Shown here in pieces: positions 1 to 10,456 of a stretch of 64,000 nt of DNA. Every line of letters begins with the position of its first letter. Position 1 is the first letter of the stretch. This DNA is from a bacterium (GTDB lineage Bacteria > Electryoneota > Electryoneia > Electryoneales > Electryoneaceae), in the NCBI GenBank assembly GCA_019912845.1, contig JAIOHU010000137.1:1-64000 (forward strand), written 5' to 3'. The notes beneath the pieces are model-generated. The model searched no databases and was not told where the DNA came from. It saw only the letters and a program-made list of their open reading frames with translations. Position numbers and translations under genes: made by a program.

Positions 1-318
1 CGCCGTATCTTCTATCATCACCCAGAAAGATTCTGGTTTGAACGTCTCATTACTGACAGGAGAAACGATTCGACCAAGCAAAACCTCTCGTACACCTTCT
101 TGACTGAATGGCGTCCTTCCAAGACCTGACTCCTGGCAACGAAGAAGACGCGAATTTTGTTAATCATGATAAAGAGCCTCCGTTGCAGAGACTCCACAAC
201 AACAATGTGAAATATACTTTATCCTGATCTGAATGTCAGGTGTTTCTTCAATATTCTAAAATCTTTTTACATCTACGGAAACAATACGTTATCTACAATA
301 TAAACAAATACTTATACA

Positions 319-942
319 TTAAGAATCCAACTCTTTCATAGCGTGAATCTGCTCCATTAACCGTTCCGTAACGTACGTATAGGTCTCACGTCTGGGTAGC
401 TCTTTGTCCAAGACCTCCTGGAGACGAATTGGTGTACCAAACCGTACCTTCAGATTTCTCTTCCAGAAAGTCTTTTTCAAGTTTTCCGAATTCGTGACAC
501 GCACGGGAATCAGATCAGCTCCGCTCATCACCGCCAGCATACCCACACCCGCTTTGGGTTTAATTCCTTCAGGGTCGAGTGTCCGTGTCCCCTCAGGAAA
601 TATCAAGACCGCTTTGTCCTCTTTTAATTTTTCAGCCAGTGCTTTAATCGCTTCCTTGTCAGATCCAGTCCGTCTCACCGGAATTGCATTGAGGTAGGTT
701 ATCAACTTCCCTAGCAAACCCTTGAATAGCTGTATTTTTGCGGCAAAATAAATTTCCCGGGGAACAATTCCTCCCACTACAGGAGGATCAAAGTTTGAAA
801 GATGGTTGCTTACGACCAGTAGTTTGCCGGTAATAGGGACATTTTCCCTTCCATAAATCCGCAATCCAAACACCACCTTGAAAAATAATGTTGAGGTCCA
901 TCCTGTAAGCCGGTATCCAAACCTCATTTTACCCGTTTTCAT
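319..942 (-). CDS. plsC: 1-acyl-sn-glycerol-3-phosphate acyltransferase (PlsC family)
   Basis: Acyltransferase motifs NHLSNFDPP and FPEGTR; overlaps cmk by 4 nt. Confidence 0.9.
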   Translation of the reverse strand: MKTGKMRFGYRLTGWTSTLFFKVVFGLRIYGRENVPITGKLLVVSNHLSNFDPPVVGGIVPREIYFAAKIQLFKGLLGKLITYLNAIPVRRTGSDKEAIKALAEKLKEDKAVLIFPEGTRTLDPEGIKPKAGVGMLAVMSGADLIPVRVTNSENLKKTFWKRNLKVRFGTPIRLQEVLDKELPRRETYTYVTERLMEQIHAMKELDS

Positions 943-1619
943 GAATGGTCCCCAATCCCGAAACGTTCACGAACAATCATCATTACCTTGTCAATCTGTT
1001 CGCATAGACTCATTCCGTCTGTCATAAGGATTACTGCATCGTCTGCTGGAACCAAAGGGCTTTCTTTCCGGGTTCGGTCACGTTGATCTCGAATGCGCAA
1101 CTCTTCAACGATCTTTTCTAATGCTATCTCTTTACCTGCTTTACGATAATCTCGTAAACGTCTAGCGGCTCGTTCTTCTACACTGGCATCAAGGAATATT
1201 TTCAAGCCAGCATTTGGAAAGACGACTGTGCCCGTATCTCTTCCTTCCAGCACAGATGGTTGTTTTCGCCCCAGTTCCTGCTGCAATTCAACCAGTTTTC
1301 TCCTCACAAAACCGTGTACACTGATTTTGCTGGAAGCCTCTGAAACTTCCGCTGAACGAATTTCTTTGGTGACTTCACTCCCATTCAATTTAATTCGCAC
1401 CGGGAGTGTGGGGTAAAGCTCAATGTCTGTTCTTTCAAGCACTGGCAGCACTTCCTCGCCATTTGAGGGATCAATGCCAGCTTGTGTAGCAGCAAGTGCC
1501 ATCGCACGATACATCGCACCTGTGTCGATGTATTGCCATTGCAGTGCTTCTGCAACACCTTTTGCCGTTGTTGATTTTCCCACTCCCGCGGGGCCATCTA
1601 TGGTAATTACTTTTTCCAT
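939..1619 (-). CDS. cmk: Cytidylate kinase
   Basis: ITIDGPAGVGKSTTAKGVA P-loop, YIDTGAMYRA, EGRDTGTVVFP motifs. Confidence 0.95.
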   Translation of the reverse strand: MEKVITIDGPAGVGKSTTAKGVAEALQWQYIDTGAMYRAMALAATQAGIDPSNGEEVLPVLERTDIELYPTLPVRIKLNGSEVTKEIRSAEVSEASSKISVHGFVRRKLVELQQELGRKQPSVLEGRDTGTVVFPNAGLKIFLDASVEERAARRLRDYRKAGKEIALEKIVEELRIRDQRDRTRKESPLVPADDAVILMTDGMSLCEQIDKVMMIVRERFGIGDHS

Positions 1620-1783
1620 GCGATCTCTTTAGATGCTATCTAAGAACGAATCGTTTCGGATGTTTCTCGGGAATCACGTATAAGTTTTGTTTTTTAACAT
1701 TAATAATATCAATACCTTCCTGGATGCCAGCTAAAACCACGCTGGCATGACGCAGTGTGAAACCGTGTTCCAGAACAGCCTCT

Positions 1784-3106
1784 CTAGAGGAAAACAACCT
1801 TTGCGGGAAAATCATCTGCAATTTCACGTACTGTGTTCCGGGTATCAAAAATCAGTTCACCATGGGTCAGTACGTCCTGATAGTTTACTTGCTTTTTATG
1901 GTTTGTGGTGATGATTATCAAATCCTGCGCTTTAAGAAATTCAGGGGTAAGTTCCTGTGAATAGATTATTCCCTGTTCCAGTTTTACCTTCGGACAGTAA
2001 GGATCATGGTAGCTAACCTCCGCACCACGTCTGGTCAACAGCTCAAATACATCCAATGCAGGGGATTCACGCAGATCATCTATGTCATTTTTGTAGGCAA
2101 CACCCAGGAGTAGAATCTTAGAGGTTTTTACCGGCTTTGCAACATCATTAAGCAGTTCTGCTGAACGTACCACAACCCATTCCGGCATCTTTGTGTTTAC
2201 TTCGGTCGCAAGATCAATGAATCGTGTTTTGTATTCCAATCCCCTCATTTTCCAAGCCAGATAACTGGGATCGATGGGGATACAATGACCACCTAAGCCT
2301 GGACCTGGATAAAAGGGCATAAACCCGAAGGGTTTTGTCGCTGCAGCATTGATGATATCCCAGATATCCACATCGAGGAGGTGGCATATAATCGCCAACT
2401 CGTTCACCAAACCGATGTTGATGGCACGAAAAGTGTTTTCATACAACTTCACCATTTCAGCGGCTGTAGTTGATTTGACCGGAACAACAGTATCCAGAAT
2501 CTGACTGTAAAACGACACCGCGACATTGGTGCAAGCTGGGGTTATTCCACCAACCACCTTTGGTGTGTTTTTCGGTCCAAACTGCTTGTTTCCCGGATCA
2601 ATTCGTTCGGGGCTGAAAGCGATAAAGATATCCTCGCCCGGAGTAAACCCAGCCTCTTTTACAACTGGTTCAAACAGTTCTTCTGTGGTTCCAGGATAGG
2701 TTGTACTCTCGAGCACAATCAGCATGCCTTCATGAATGTGTGGCTTGAGAGCATTTAGTGCACTATCCACAAAGCTCATATCTGGGTCGCCGGTTTTCAC
2801 CAGTGGGGTGGGGACTGTTATCAGCACAGCATCCACATTGGCTAGTTCTGCGTAATCAGTGGATCCACGAAGTTTGCCCTGTGCGACGAGCGTTTTCACC
2901 GCTTCGGTTGGTACATCCTGAATGTAGCTTTCACCCCGATTAATCTGATCAACTCGTGCAGAATCGATCTCGATTCCCACAACTTCATATCCACCTTCGG
3001 CAGCCAGCTGCGCCATGGGAAAGCCAACATATCCCATCCCGATAATACCGATTTTCGCTGTACGGTTGGTGAATGCTTGTTCTAATTGTTTTGTTAGATT
3101 TGACAC
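1784..3106 (-). CDS. Nucleotide-sugar dehydrogenase (UDP-glucose/UDP-HexNAc 6-dehydrogenase family)
   Basis: GIIGMGYVGFPMA Rossmann motif, GPGLGGHCIPIDPSYL catalytic Cys motif, GVAYKNDIDDLRESPAL. Confidence 0.93.
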   Translation of the reverse strand: MSNLTKQLEQAFTNRTAKIGIIGMGYVGFPMAQLAAEGGYEVVGIEIDSARVDQINRGESYIQDVPTEAVKTLVAQGKLRGSTDYAELANVDAVLITVPTPLVKTGDPDMSFVDSALNALKPHIHEGMLIVLESTTYPGTTEELFEPVVKEAGFTPGEDIFIAFSPERIDPGNKQFGPKNTPKVVGGITPACTNVAVSFYSQILDTVVPVKSTTAAEMVKLYENTFRAINIGLVNELAIICHLLDVDIWDIINAAATKPFGFMPFYPGPGLGGHCIPIDPSYLAWKMRGLEYKTRFIDLATEVNTKMPEWVVVRSAELLNDVAKPVKTSKILLLGVAYKNDIDDLRESPALDVFELLTRRGAEVSYHDPYCPKVKLEQGIIYSQELTPEFLKAQDLIIITTNHKKQVNYQDVLTHGELIFDTRNTVREIADDFPAKVVFL

Positions 3107-3594
3107 GAATCTTAGCCCTTATATTCAAGTCTGATTGTAAAAAACAGGAATAACATCCTTGTTTATTGAGAGTAATAAATGCAAGGAAATGCTTTGCTTT
3201 GAATCTGGGAAAGCTAACGTGTACCTCCAGTAAATACAAGTGGTGAGCACCACTCATAAATGGAGAGAATTGCTTTGTAGTGGAGCTTGGCTGTGGTGGA
3301 GGGTGGCACGGGGATTGAACCCTATCACAATTATAATTTCGTTGAGTCTGGAAGCTGAACTATTAATAAGAGATCATTGAGTTGATCAATCCCCGTGAAC
3401 CTCTCTTGTTCGTAAGTTCAAATACCACTTGTTCCCGTACACTCGACAATACCCCCTCGATGCTCTACCTACGGTCGGGTTCTTCGATTCCAGCTAACAC
3501 AATGCTGGAATGACGCATGGGATAAATCCACTTATTGAGTTATTAGACCGTGGACAAATCCAACGCCAACATTCATTGCATGAAAGACAGTCCA

Positions 3595-5337
3595 CTAGAA
3601 AACTGTGATCAACCTGGTATGCAGAACCGCCGCAGACCACCCCTCGTTCGCTGGCAGGGCAACTGATACATTCAGTTGATTGTTTCCCGCTTTAACCAAT
3701 GCTCCAAGACCATAGGAATATACCCATTCCGATCTTTTCGGTTTTTCCAGCCAGGCTGTATCAACTAATCCATAGAGACGACTATTTTTTCCGGTGAGGT
3801 ATCTTGCTTCAAGGTTTAGCCATGCAGATCGTGGAGCGGTTAAGGCATTCTCCTGGTAACCACGTATTGTTGTAATACCTCCCATGCGAACCCATTCAGA
3901 AAATGGGGGAGTGCCATTTTCTGTTCTCGTATCCATATAGTTTAGTCCGATCGAGGCAACCCAGGGATATGAGAATGATAGAATTTGCTGGAGTTGAATT
4001 TTATTTTTCGTCAAATTTTTCAGAAAAGCATGTTTTTCAGCATACAAACGTTCTGTTTTTACGCTGTACACTCCTCCCTCACGAGGATTTACTACGTTGT
4101 CACGTGTATCAACAATAACACCTGCCGATAAGCCGGTCATCGTGTATGACAAAGAATCCTGAGAGACGACGATTGTGTCGGCGTGCGAAAGCCGACGTGT
4201 TATTCCGGTTACTACTGTCCAGTTACTAACCGGAGAAAATCCCAGTTCACTTCCAAAGGTTTGAAGAACATATAGACTGTCAGCAAACTCCTGCTCGAAG
4301 AAGAGGTCTCCGGAGACATTCTGACGGAACAGATACGGCTCGCGATATCGCAGGGCAAACGATTGATATTTCGGGTTATCCCGTTGCCAGTGAATCTCAA
4401 AACGTCTCCCACCACCAAACAAATTACCAAGCACAGCATCCATGCTTCCCGCAATTCCATCTGCGCCATCTGCCTGGGGGGAGTATCCCAACCCTCCGCT
4501 GAACGAGCTTGTCGGTTGCTCGTTTACAGGAAATAGAACGCCAAATTGATCCTTTGCAGTCAAAAATAGTTGAGGAGACTCTACCTCCGAAAACCAACCA
4601 GTGCGAAGAAGATTACGTCTGGCAAGCTCAAGCTGTCGTGAGTTATAGGGTTCACTACGTTTTAATTTAGAAATACGAAAGGCGGTTTGAGGGCGAGTTC
4701 TTTTTAATCCTTTGAATCGAATGTCTTCGAGATAAACAAGCCTTCCAGGGCTAATAGTCATACCCGCTATTACACCCACATGCGTTGAATTAAAAACTGG
4801 TACCAATGGATGAGTTGATACTTCAGCAAAGGGATAACCCACCTCCTCCATATAAGCTACCACTCTTTGAACATCTGCATTCCATCTTAATGGCGAAAAG
4901 AATGAACCGGGCTTGGTTAGGATTACAGTTTCGAGTTTATCGCGAAATTGGTTGATCGATCCGTTCAGTATGATTGTATCTACTTTGGCAGGTAACCCTT
5001 CAGAAATATGGATAACGATGTCGAAATAAGTGGAGTCGGGTGGAAAGTCGAATTGGACACTGTCGATATCAACAAATGGAAAACCGAAATTTATGCCCAA
5101 ATTTACAATCGTTGAATCAAGTCTATCGAAAAGCTTTTCTGGCTCATAGATTTCTCCCACCTGTAACTTAATTCCATCCAGAACAGTTCTATCCGAAAGT
5201 TCTACATTGCCGCTGATATCAATTTTGTGCAATGGTAAAGGTGCTGACGTCAACAAACCGACAGCACCCAGGTGAATCAGCAGAATCAAAATTCCAGTGG
5301 TGGTGTTTTGTTTTTGCATTGTTTTCCACTGCTGCAA
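3595..5337 (-). CDS. Outer-membrane protein assembly (Omp85/BamA/TamA-like) with POTRA repeats
   Basis: N-terminal POTRA-like segments (ISGNVELSDRTVL..., IRFKGLKRTRPQTAFRI) and C-terminal barrel with GGITTIRGYQENAL. Confidence 0.85.
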   Translation of the reverse strand: MQQWKTMQKQNTTTGILILLIHLGAVGLLTSAPLPLHKIDISGNVELSDRTVLDGIKLQVGEIYEPEKLFDRLDSTIVNLGINFGFPFVDIDSVQFDFPPDSTYFDIVIHISEGLPAKVDTIILNGSINQFRDKLETVILTKPGSFFSPLRWNADVQRVVAYMEEVGYPFAEVSTHPLVPVFNSTHVGVIAGMTISPGRLVYLEDIRFKGLKRTRPQTAFRISKLKRSEPYNSRQLELARRNLLRTGWFSEVESPQLFLTAKDQFGVLFPVNEQPTSSFSGGLGYSPQADGADGIAGSMDAVLGNLFGGGRRFEIHWQRDNPKYQSFALRYREPYLFRQNVSGDLFFEQEFADSLYVLQTFGSELGFSPVSNWTVVTGITRRLSHADTIVVSQDSLSYTMTGLSAGVIVDTRDNVVNPREGGVYSVKTERLYAEKHAFLKNLTKNKIQLQQILSFSYPWVASIGLNYMDTRTENGTPPFSEWVRMGGITTIRGYQENALTAPRSAWLNLEARYLTGKNSRLYGLVDTAWLEKPKRSEWVYSYGLGALVKAGNNQLNVSVALPANEGWSAAVLHTRLITVF

Positions 5338-5472
5338 TGCTCTCGATGTTTTTTACGTTTTCATCATTGGCATATACTGAATCCACATGTTCCAAGCACG
5401 GTTATTTCGGAGTATCAGTTGTAACTCCAGTTCATCGATCTCCCTTTCGTGACAAGAGCCAACTGAAGATTG

Positions 5473-6549
5473 TCAGGGAGCTAGTACCTCCAATGTGGCA
5501 CTGGAATAAGGACCTGCCCCAAAATTACCATTTCCTTCAATAAACTCAGGAATTGCATCTGCTTCTGTCAATTGTGTACTCAACCATACTTTGAACACGA
5601 TCGGTTGTCCTGGTGTGAAACCTTCTAGTTCCAGGCTCGGATCACCCTGCCATGCAGTTATCACCATTGCAGTATCTGGAAAACTGCTCTCGACCACAGT
5701 TGCTCCAACGCATAAGTCTCCATCAAAAACTGCGACTTCATCACCCAATAGCAGGGTCTCGCCATCGAGTTGCGCTTCGGTAACGATTATTGCATAAGGA
5801 AGCCCTGTATTTCGCACGGGTTGATAACGTCCATCATGTTCAGAAGTTCTAAAGCTCCATATATCACTGAACGTTTCATGCTCGTGGTCGTCACGTACAA
5901 CAATCTGCCAGTAGTAGGTTGTATCGGTTATCAATGTTGTTCCAGGCTGATACTCAAATTCAGCTATCCCTCCAGCGACCAATGGCGGTGGGATATTTAA
6001 ACCCAGGTGTACATCAAAAGTAAGCGGATCAGCATCCAGGTCGAGGCATTCCCATTGCAGAGACGTATACACATTTTGATTTGCAGCATCGTCCGTCGGG
6101 TTCACCGGAGTTGGCGGATCGGGTGCTACATTTGAATCGCCTTCATTTTCTTCCGTTGTAAAACTCCATATCGGGCTGTTTGTGCTCCTTTCGCCGTCAC
6201 TCGCAATAATCTGCCAGAAGTATTCGGTCGACAGCTCCAGCGAATCGGGACGGAATGATGTCTCTTCGATCCCAGTCGCATAATTCCCGGGAGGATCTGT
6301 GGTGCCGAGATTCAGCGTATAGGTCAGTACATCACCCTCATCCGGATCATCACATACCCACGATAAACGAGGTGCAATGGAAATATTCGTCGTATTATCC
6401 ACTGGTACAGGGTCCGATGGTATCTGCGGTGCACGATTGCTTGATGGATCCGCCGGGTTGTCATCGTTACCACCACAGCCAACTGGGATTACGGTAAATA
6501 GAAGCGCAAGAAACAACACTTCTGCACTGTAAAACAATGATTTTCTCAT
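5473..6549 (-). CDS. Secreted lipoprotein with fibronectin type III-like repeats
   Basis: Lipobox-like VIPVGCGG; repeated 'AP..P.PVNPTDDA...L.W.C.D.D.D.LTFDVHLG...W.I...D......SPIWSFTT' units. Confidence 0.75.
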   Translation of the reverse strand: MRKSLFYSAEVLFLALLFTVIPVGCGGNDDNPADPSSNRAPQIPSDPVPVDNTTNISIAPRLSWVCDDPDEGDVLTYTLNLGTTDPPGNYATGIEETSFRPDSLELSTEYFWQIIASDGERSTNSPIWSFTTEENEGDSNVAPDPPTPVNPTDDAANQNVYTSLQWECLDLDADPLTFDVHLGLNIPPPLVAGGIAEFEYQPGTTLITDTTYYWQIVVRDDHEHETFSDIWSFRTSEHDGRYQPVRNTGLPYAIIVTEAQLDGETLLLGDEVAVFDGDLCVGATVVESSFPDTAMVITAWQGDPSLELEGFTPGQPIVFKVWLSTQLTEADAIPEFIEGNGNFGAGPYSSATLEVLAP

Positions 6550-7245
6550 TACACATCCGAGTAGTACGTTGTTGAAAATTAATTTGGGGTAAGATACACT
6601 GGATTCACTGGCTCGACAATGTTCTTTTTTTTGTGTAAATGCCCAAATGGTCGATTTACATGTTTTAATAGTGGCTTTGACCCTGGCATAATTTATATGA
6701 CACCCTTTGTTCCCTTTTGAACCCGTGAAAAATCCAAAGCTACTCCCTCGTTATCTATCAATCTTTTCACTATGACAAAACATCCTTAGTTCCCCGAAAC
6801 CCTTATTACACTTGTGATGTAGCGCACATTTTCCTCTCTTTACTCTCTAAACTCAAGAAAACTGAAATTGAAACATGTTTAAACTTAAAGCTAAAGTGAG
6901 GTTTATCTTCTCTCTGTCCTTAAAGTTAAATTGAAGTATGCAGGTAGGTATTTTAACCATGAAGAGAGACCCTTCAAACCATTGAAATTCTCTAGCAGCC
7001 TCATGAATAAAGGGTTTGTGATACAGGCGCATCCTGGCTTTTAGCAAAAACTTAAAGTAAAGAGGGAGTCAAACTGAGAGCATAGAGCACAAAAAAGCTA
7101 AAGTTTTTGGTGAAGGGGTCGATATTATAATTGAAGCCAGGGAGGGACCTTGGTTTTCAATTCCCCAGATAATCCCAGAGGAGGCTTTATCGAGGAGTCT
7201 TGACATACCTCTTTAGCTTTAGCGGCTAAAATCTCTTGCTACCAC

Positions 7246-7283
7246 ATCGCCTGGTCAATCCTTCAGATCAGGCGATCTTTTTT
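7246..7283 (+). terminator. Rho-independent terminator-like hairpin
   Basis: ATCGCCTG (7246-7253) pairs with CAGGCGAT (7269-7276), followed by CTTTTTT. Confidence 0.55.
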
Positions 7284-7357
7284 GTCTGAAATGTTCTGAT
7301 CCAGTTTGACCAACCCCTCGCCAGGTTCTACTTTTAAGGACAGCGTCCAATTTAAAC

Positions 7358-10300
7358 ATGAGTGTAATTATGAGGCTCACCTCTAGCTGTTTCCTGATCC
7401 TGCTATTTCTACTATTTGCATTTACTGTTTCGGCTCAAGACAGCTTGAATGTTTCCATTGTTTCCAGACAGTACCAGAAGTGGCAGAATAGCCAGTCGAT
7501 GGTTGTGGATAATGGATACGCTTACTTGTTTACCGAGGGGGAAGGGTTGCATATAATTAATGTAAGTACCCCTGAACTTCCACTGCTTGCAGGTGAATAC
7601 CTGGAAAATCCATTCGATCAATATGACGGTGCTATTTTACATAACAGTTACCTCTATTTTTGTGCAGATGGTGATATTCATATTTTGGATGTAAACGATG
7701 TAGAACAACCAACTTTTGTAACAACCTATCCCTCCCCTGGAAATGATATACAAGGGCTTGCGGTCTCCGGCGACCTTCTGTACGCAGTCGGCGAACATTT
7801 TGGCATTCAGATTTCAGATATCAGCGATCCCGAAAATCCTGAACAGGTGGGGTGGAATGATGTTTTCTACGGTTGCAAATCTATTCTGATACAAGGTGAT
7901 ATTGCGTTTATTCCTTGTGGAGTGGGAGGATTTCGATCTGTAAATATCAGTAACCCCGAAGATATCCGGCAAATGGATGTACTTGGAGGAGATTACCGTC
8001 ACGCAGTGATTCAGGGAGAAATAGCCTATCTGACCGCTTCATTGGAAGGTATACTTTACGCTGCCACTATCTCCAACGCTGATGAAATAACCATTATTGG
8101 CGAGAGTGAAGAGGATATCCCAGGCATTTTTTATGGACTAGCTGGAAATGGAGATTATGTTTATGTCTGCAATGGAAGCCAAGGAATGCGCATTTTTGAT
8201 ATATCCACTCCAGAAACCCCATCACTCAGCAATACCTATAGTTTCAACAATATTCATGTCGGATCAGCATATTCACTGCCTCCAATTGTACATGGAAATT
8301 CTCTCTTCATCGCCGATGAAGAAAATCACCTCATGGTGTATGATATCACAGACCCTGTCGATTTATCTCTGGCGGGAAACCTTACGTATAATCCCCGTTT
8401 TTCAACTCTGGTGCTGGACGAAAGTACCATACGCCTACATGATATCAACCAGGGTCTGATTGATTTCGATGTCCAGAATCCCACCTCGCCAAACCGAACC
8501 GATATGCTCTACCTCAGCACTGGTGATCTGAAACAGATGGCCAACCACAACGGTTATTTGATTCTATCCAATCTTGATGAATTGCTGGTCTACAATAATC
8601 ATGATCTCATCAATTCGTGGGAGATGACCGACGATATAACTGCGCTTTGTTCTGTTAATAATGGGCTTTTTGTCGCTCTTCAGACTGGAAAAGTGGTCAG
8701 TCTTGATCTCTCAGATATCCAGAGTCCCAGCCCGGTCGATTCCATTGACCTTCCTGGATTTATTCCCAGTCTTACTTACAATGATCCATATCTACAGGTC
8801 TGCTCCTATAACGGTCAGTTGACTTTATTGGAAGTCGATGAGGATTACAATTTTGTGCAAGTCGGTCAGAGGATGCAATTTGGGATGCTGACTTCAAGTA
8901 CTGGATTAGACGGATATGTCTATTGCGCACGTGATTCCTCCAGGATTGAAATTCTGGACATCGAAGACCCCGAAAACATCATTGTGGTCGATGATTTTAT
9001 GTTGAACGGGATTCACAAGCTGAAAATATATGATGGTTACTTAATAGGGCTGGCTAAGGAGAGTGGGTTCAGGATATATTCGCTGGATAACTTTGAGCTT
9101 CCCGCATTGGTTGGCTCTTATGATACCCCAGGTGAACCGCATGATATGCTCGTTGAAGGTGAGTATGCCTACCTCGCTGATGGAGAGTACTTTGAGGTTT
9201 TCGATGTTTCAGGTGCGATACTTACAAATCAACTGACTGTAACACTTCGTGCGAATTACTACAATCTTGTTTGTACACCCTATACTCTACCTGCCCTCGA
9301 TGCGATTGACGTTTTCGGAGATATTGCTGGATTACAGATCGTTTATGGTGAAGATGGTTCGATTTTCCTGCCACCTGAAATCAACACAATCGGTGATATT
9401 GATCCCAGTCGTGCCTGGCAGGTATTTACCACAGAAAACACAAATTGGAGGGTAGGTGGCGAAGCAATCTCTCTGGAAACGCAATATTTAATTGCTGCCA
9501 ACCGCTGGAATTGGATCGGGCATCCTTTCACTGAACATGTTGATGTAGAGGAAGTTTTCCCCGACGATGCGGAAGAGGTGCTTACTGTTCTGATTGCCGA
9601 TAATGGAGACTATTGGATTCCATCACTTGGCATAAATACACTTGAAGTTTTAAGTCCGGGGCGAGGTTTGATTGCCCATTCGTACGAGGACTTTGCTTTT
9701 CTGTTTGAAGCAGCAGACGAAGGAGCACTTACACACATATACGAGGATACGCATAACGAGAACTCACCCACTCATCAGACTGATTTTGCTCGACTTGTAC
9801 ATCCAACCGGAAAACCCTATCCTGTTGTGCTCAAGTTCGACCAATCGTTTTCAACCGACCAATCCGTCTCTGTTCACCTCTACGATGGCAGTGAGCTTGT
9901 GGGGTATTACGATGGTATGCTTGATTCCGAATTGCTTCCGCTAATAGCATGGGAAAAAACACATGACGGTTCAAACTACGGTTTTACGCAGGGAAATCCG
10001 ATCACTGTTGAGCTATATGACGAATCAGTAAACCTCAAGTGTCGAACAACTCAAGGAACATTTGGAAAACCACCTTATGCGCTTATTGATCTTGAAGTTG
10101 AGATTGATGCAACAACACCCTCAAACTTTGCGGTCGTTTCCCTCTCTCCAAACCCATTCAACGATAAGACCACACTGACTTTTTTCCTGCCCGAAAGTGG
10201 GGAGGTTTCTATTTCCATCAGCAATTTACTTGGTCAAACGGTTTATAAAGATGTTTCGAAGTACAATTCTGGAAAACAGAACTTCCTTTTTACCAACGCT

Positions 10301-10387
10301 GATAACCTGCTCTCAAGTGGCTTGTATTTTGTGAAGGTTCGCTATGGGTCTAATGTCTGGGCGGGAAAGTTACTTTATCTACGGTAA
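7358..10387 (+). CDS. Large secreted LVIVD-type beta-propeller repeat protein with type IX-like C-terminal sorting tail
   Basis: Signal peptide; many 'GxYAYLxxx..L.I.DISDPENP..VG' repeats; C-terminus LSPNPFNDKTTL...LLGQTVYK...LLSSGLYFVKV. Confidence 0.85.
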   Translation: MSVIMRLTSSCFLILLFLLFAFTVSAQDSLNVSIVSRQYQKWQNSQSMVVDNGYAYLFTEGEGLHIINVSTPELPLLAGEYLENPFDQYDGAILHNSYLYFCADGDIHILDVNDVEQPTFVTTYPSPGNDIQGLAVSGDLLYAVGEHFGIQISDISDPENPEQVGWNDVFYGCKSILIQGDIAFIPCGVGGFRSVNISNPEDIRQMDVLGGDYRHAVIQGEIAYLTASLEGILYAATISNADEITIIGESEEDIPGIFYGLAGNGDYVYVCNGSQGMRIFDISTPETPSLSNTYSFNNIHVGSAYSLPPIVHGNSLFIADEENHLMVYDITDPVDLSLAGNLTYNPRFSTLVLDESTIRLHDINQGLIDFDVQNPTSPNRTDMLYLSTGDLKQMANHNGYLILSNLDELLVYNNHDLINSWEMTDDITALCSVNNGLFVALQTGKVVSLDLSDIQSPSPVDSIDLPGFIPSLTYNDPYLQVCSYNGQLTLLEVDEDYNFVQVGQRMQFGMLTSSTGLDGYVYCARDSSRIEILDIEDPENIIVVDDFMLNGIHKLKIYDGYLIGLAKESGFRIYSLDNFELPALVGSYDTPGEPHDMLVEGEYAYLADGEYFEVFDVSGAILTNQLTVTLRANYYNLVCTPYTLPALDAIDVFGDIAGLQIVYGEDGSIFLPPEINTIGDIDPSRAWQVFTTENTNWRVGGEAISLETQYLIAANRWNWIGHPFTEHVDVEEVFPDDAEEVLTVLIADNGDYWIPSLGINTLEVLSPGRGLIAHSYEDFAFLFEAADEGALTHIYEDTHNENSPTHQTDFARLVHPTGKPYPVVLKFDQSFSTDQSVSVHLYDGSELVGYYDGMLDSELLPLIAWEKTHDGSNYGFTQGNPITVELYDESVNLKCRTTQGTFGKPPYALIDLEVEIDATTPSNFAVVSLSPNPFNDKTTLTFFLPESGEVSISISNLLGQTVYKDVSKYNSGKQNFLFTNADNLLSSGLYFVKVRYGSNVWAGKLLYLR

Positions 10388-10456
10388 GGTGGAAGACTTG
10401 AAAACGATCTTGTGGTAAATCAAACTCCGTTATTGCCGAGTCCACCAATACGGTTA

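Noticed and set aside
1-240. Minus-strand coding fragment at the left edge (…LLRCQESGLGRTPFSQEGVREVLLGRIVSPVSNETFKPESFWVMIEDTA)
   Set aside because: Open to the window edge but with an in-frame stop upstream and no start codon close to it; family not recognised.
404-697. Antisense ORFs over clear genes (e.g. 404-697, 3903-4118, 11967-12431, 13553-13915, 43814-44305, 45719-46069, 60102-60620)
   Set aside because: Opposite-strand shadows of well-supported coding regions, with no recognisable family.
3290-3330. tRNA or tmRNA 3' end (reverse strand GGTTCAATCCCCGTGCCACCCTCCACCA)
   Set aside because: The T-stem pairs only 3 of 5 bases, the acceptor length does not fit, and no matching D/anticodon arms or 5' acceptor were found.
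6853-7047. Minus-strand ORF of 64 aa in the 800-bp gap before the LVIVD gene
   Set aside because: AT-rich, no recognisable motif or start context; probably random.
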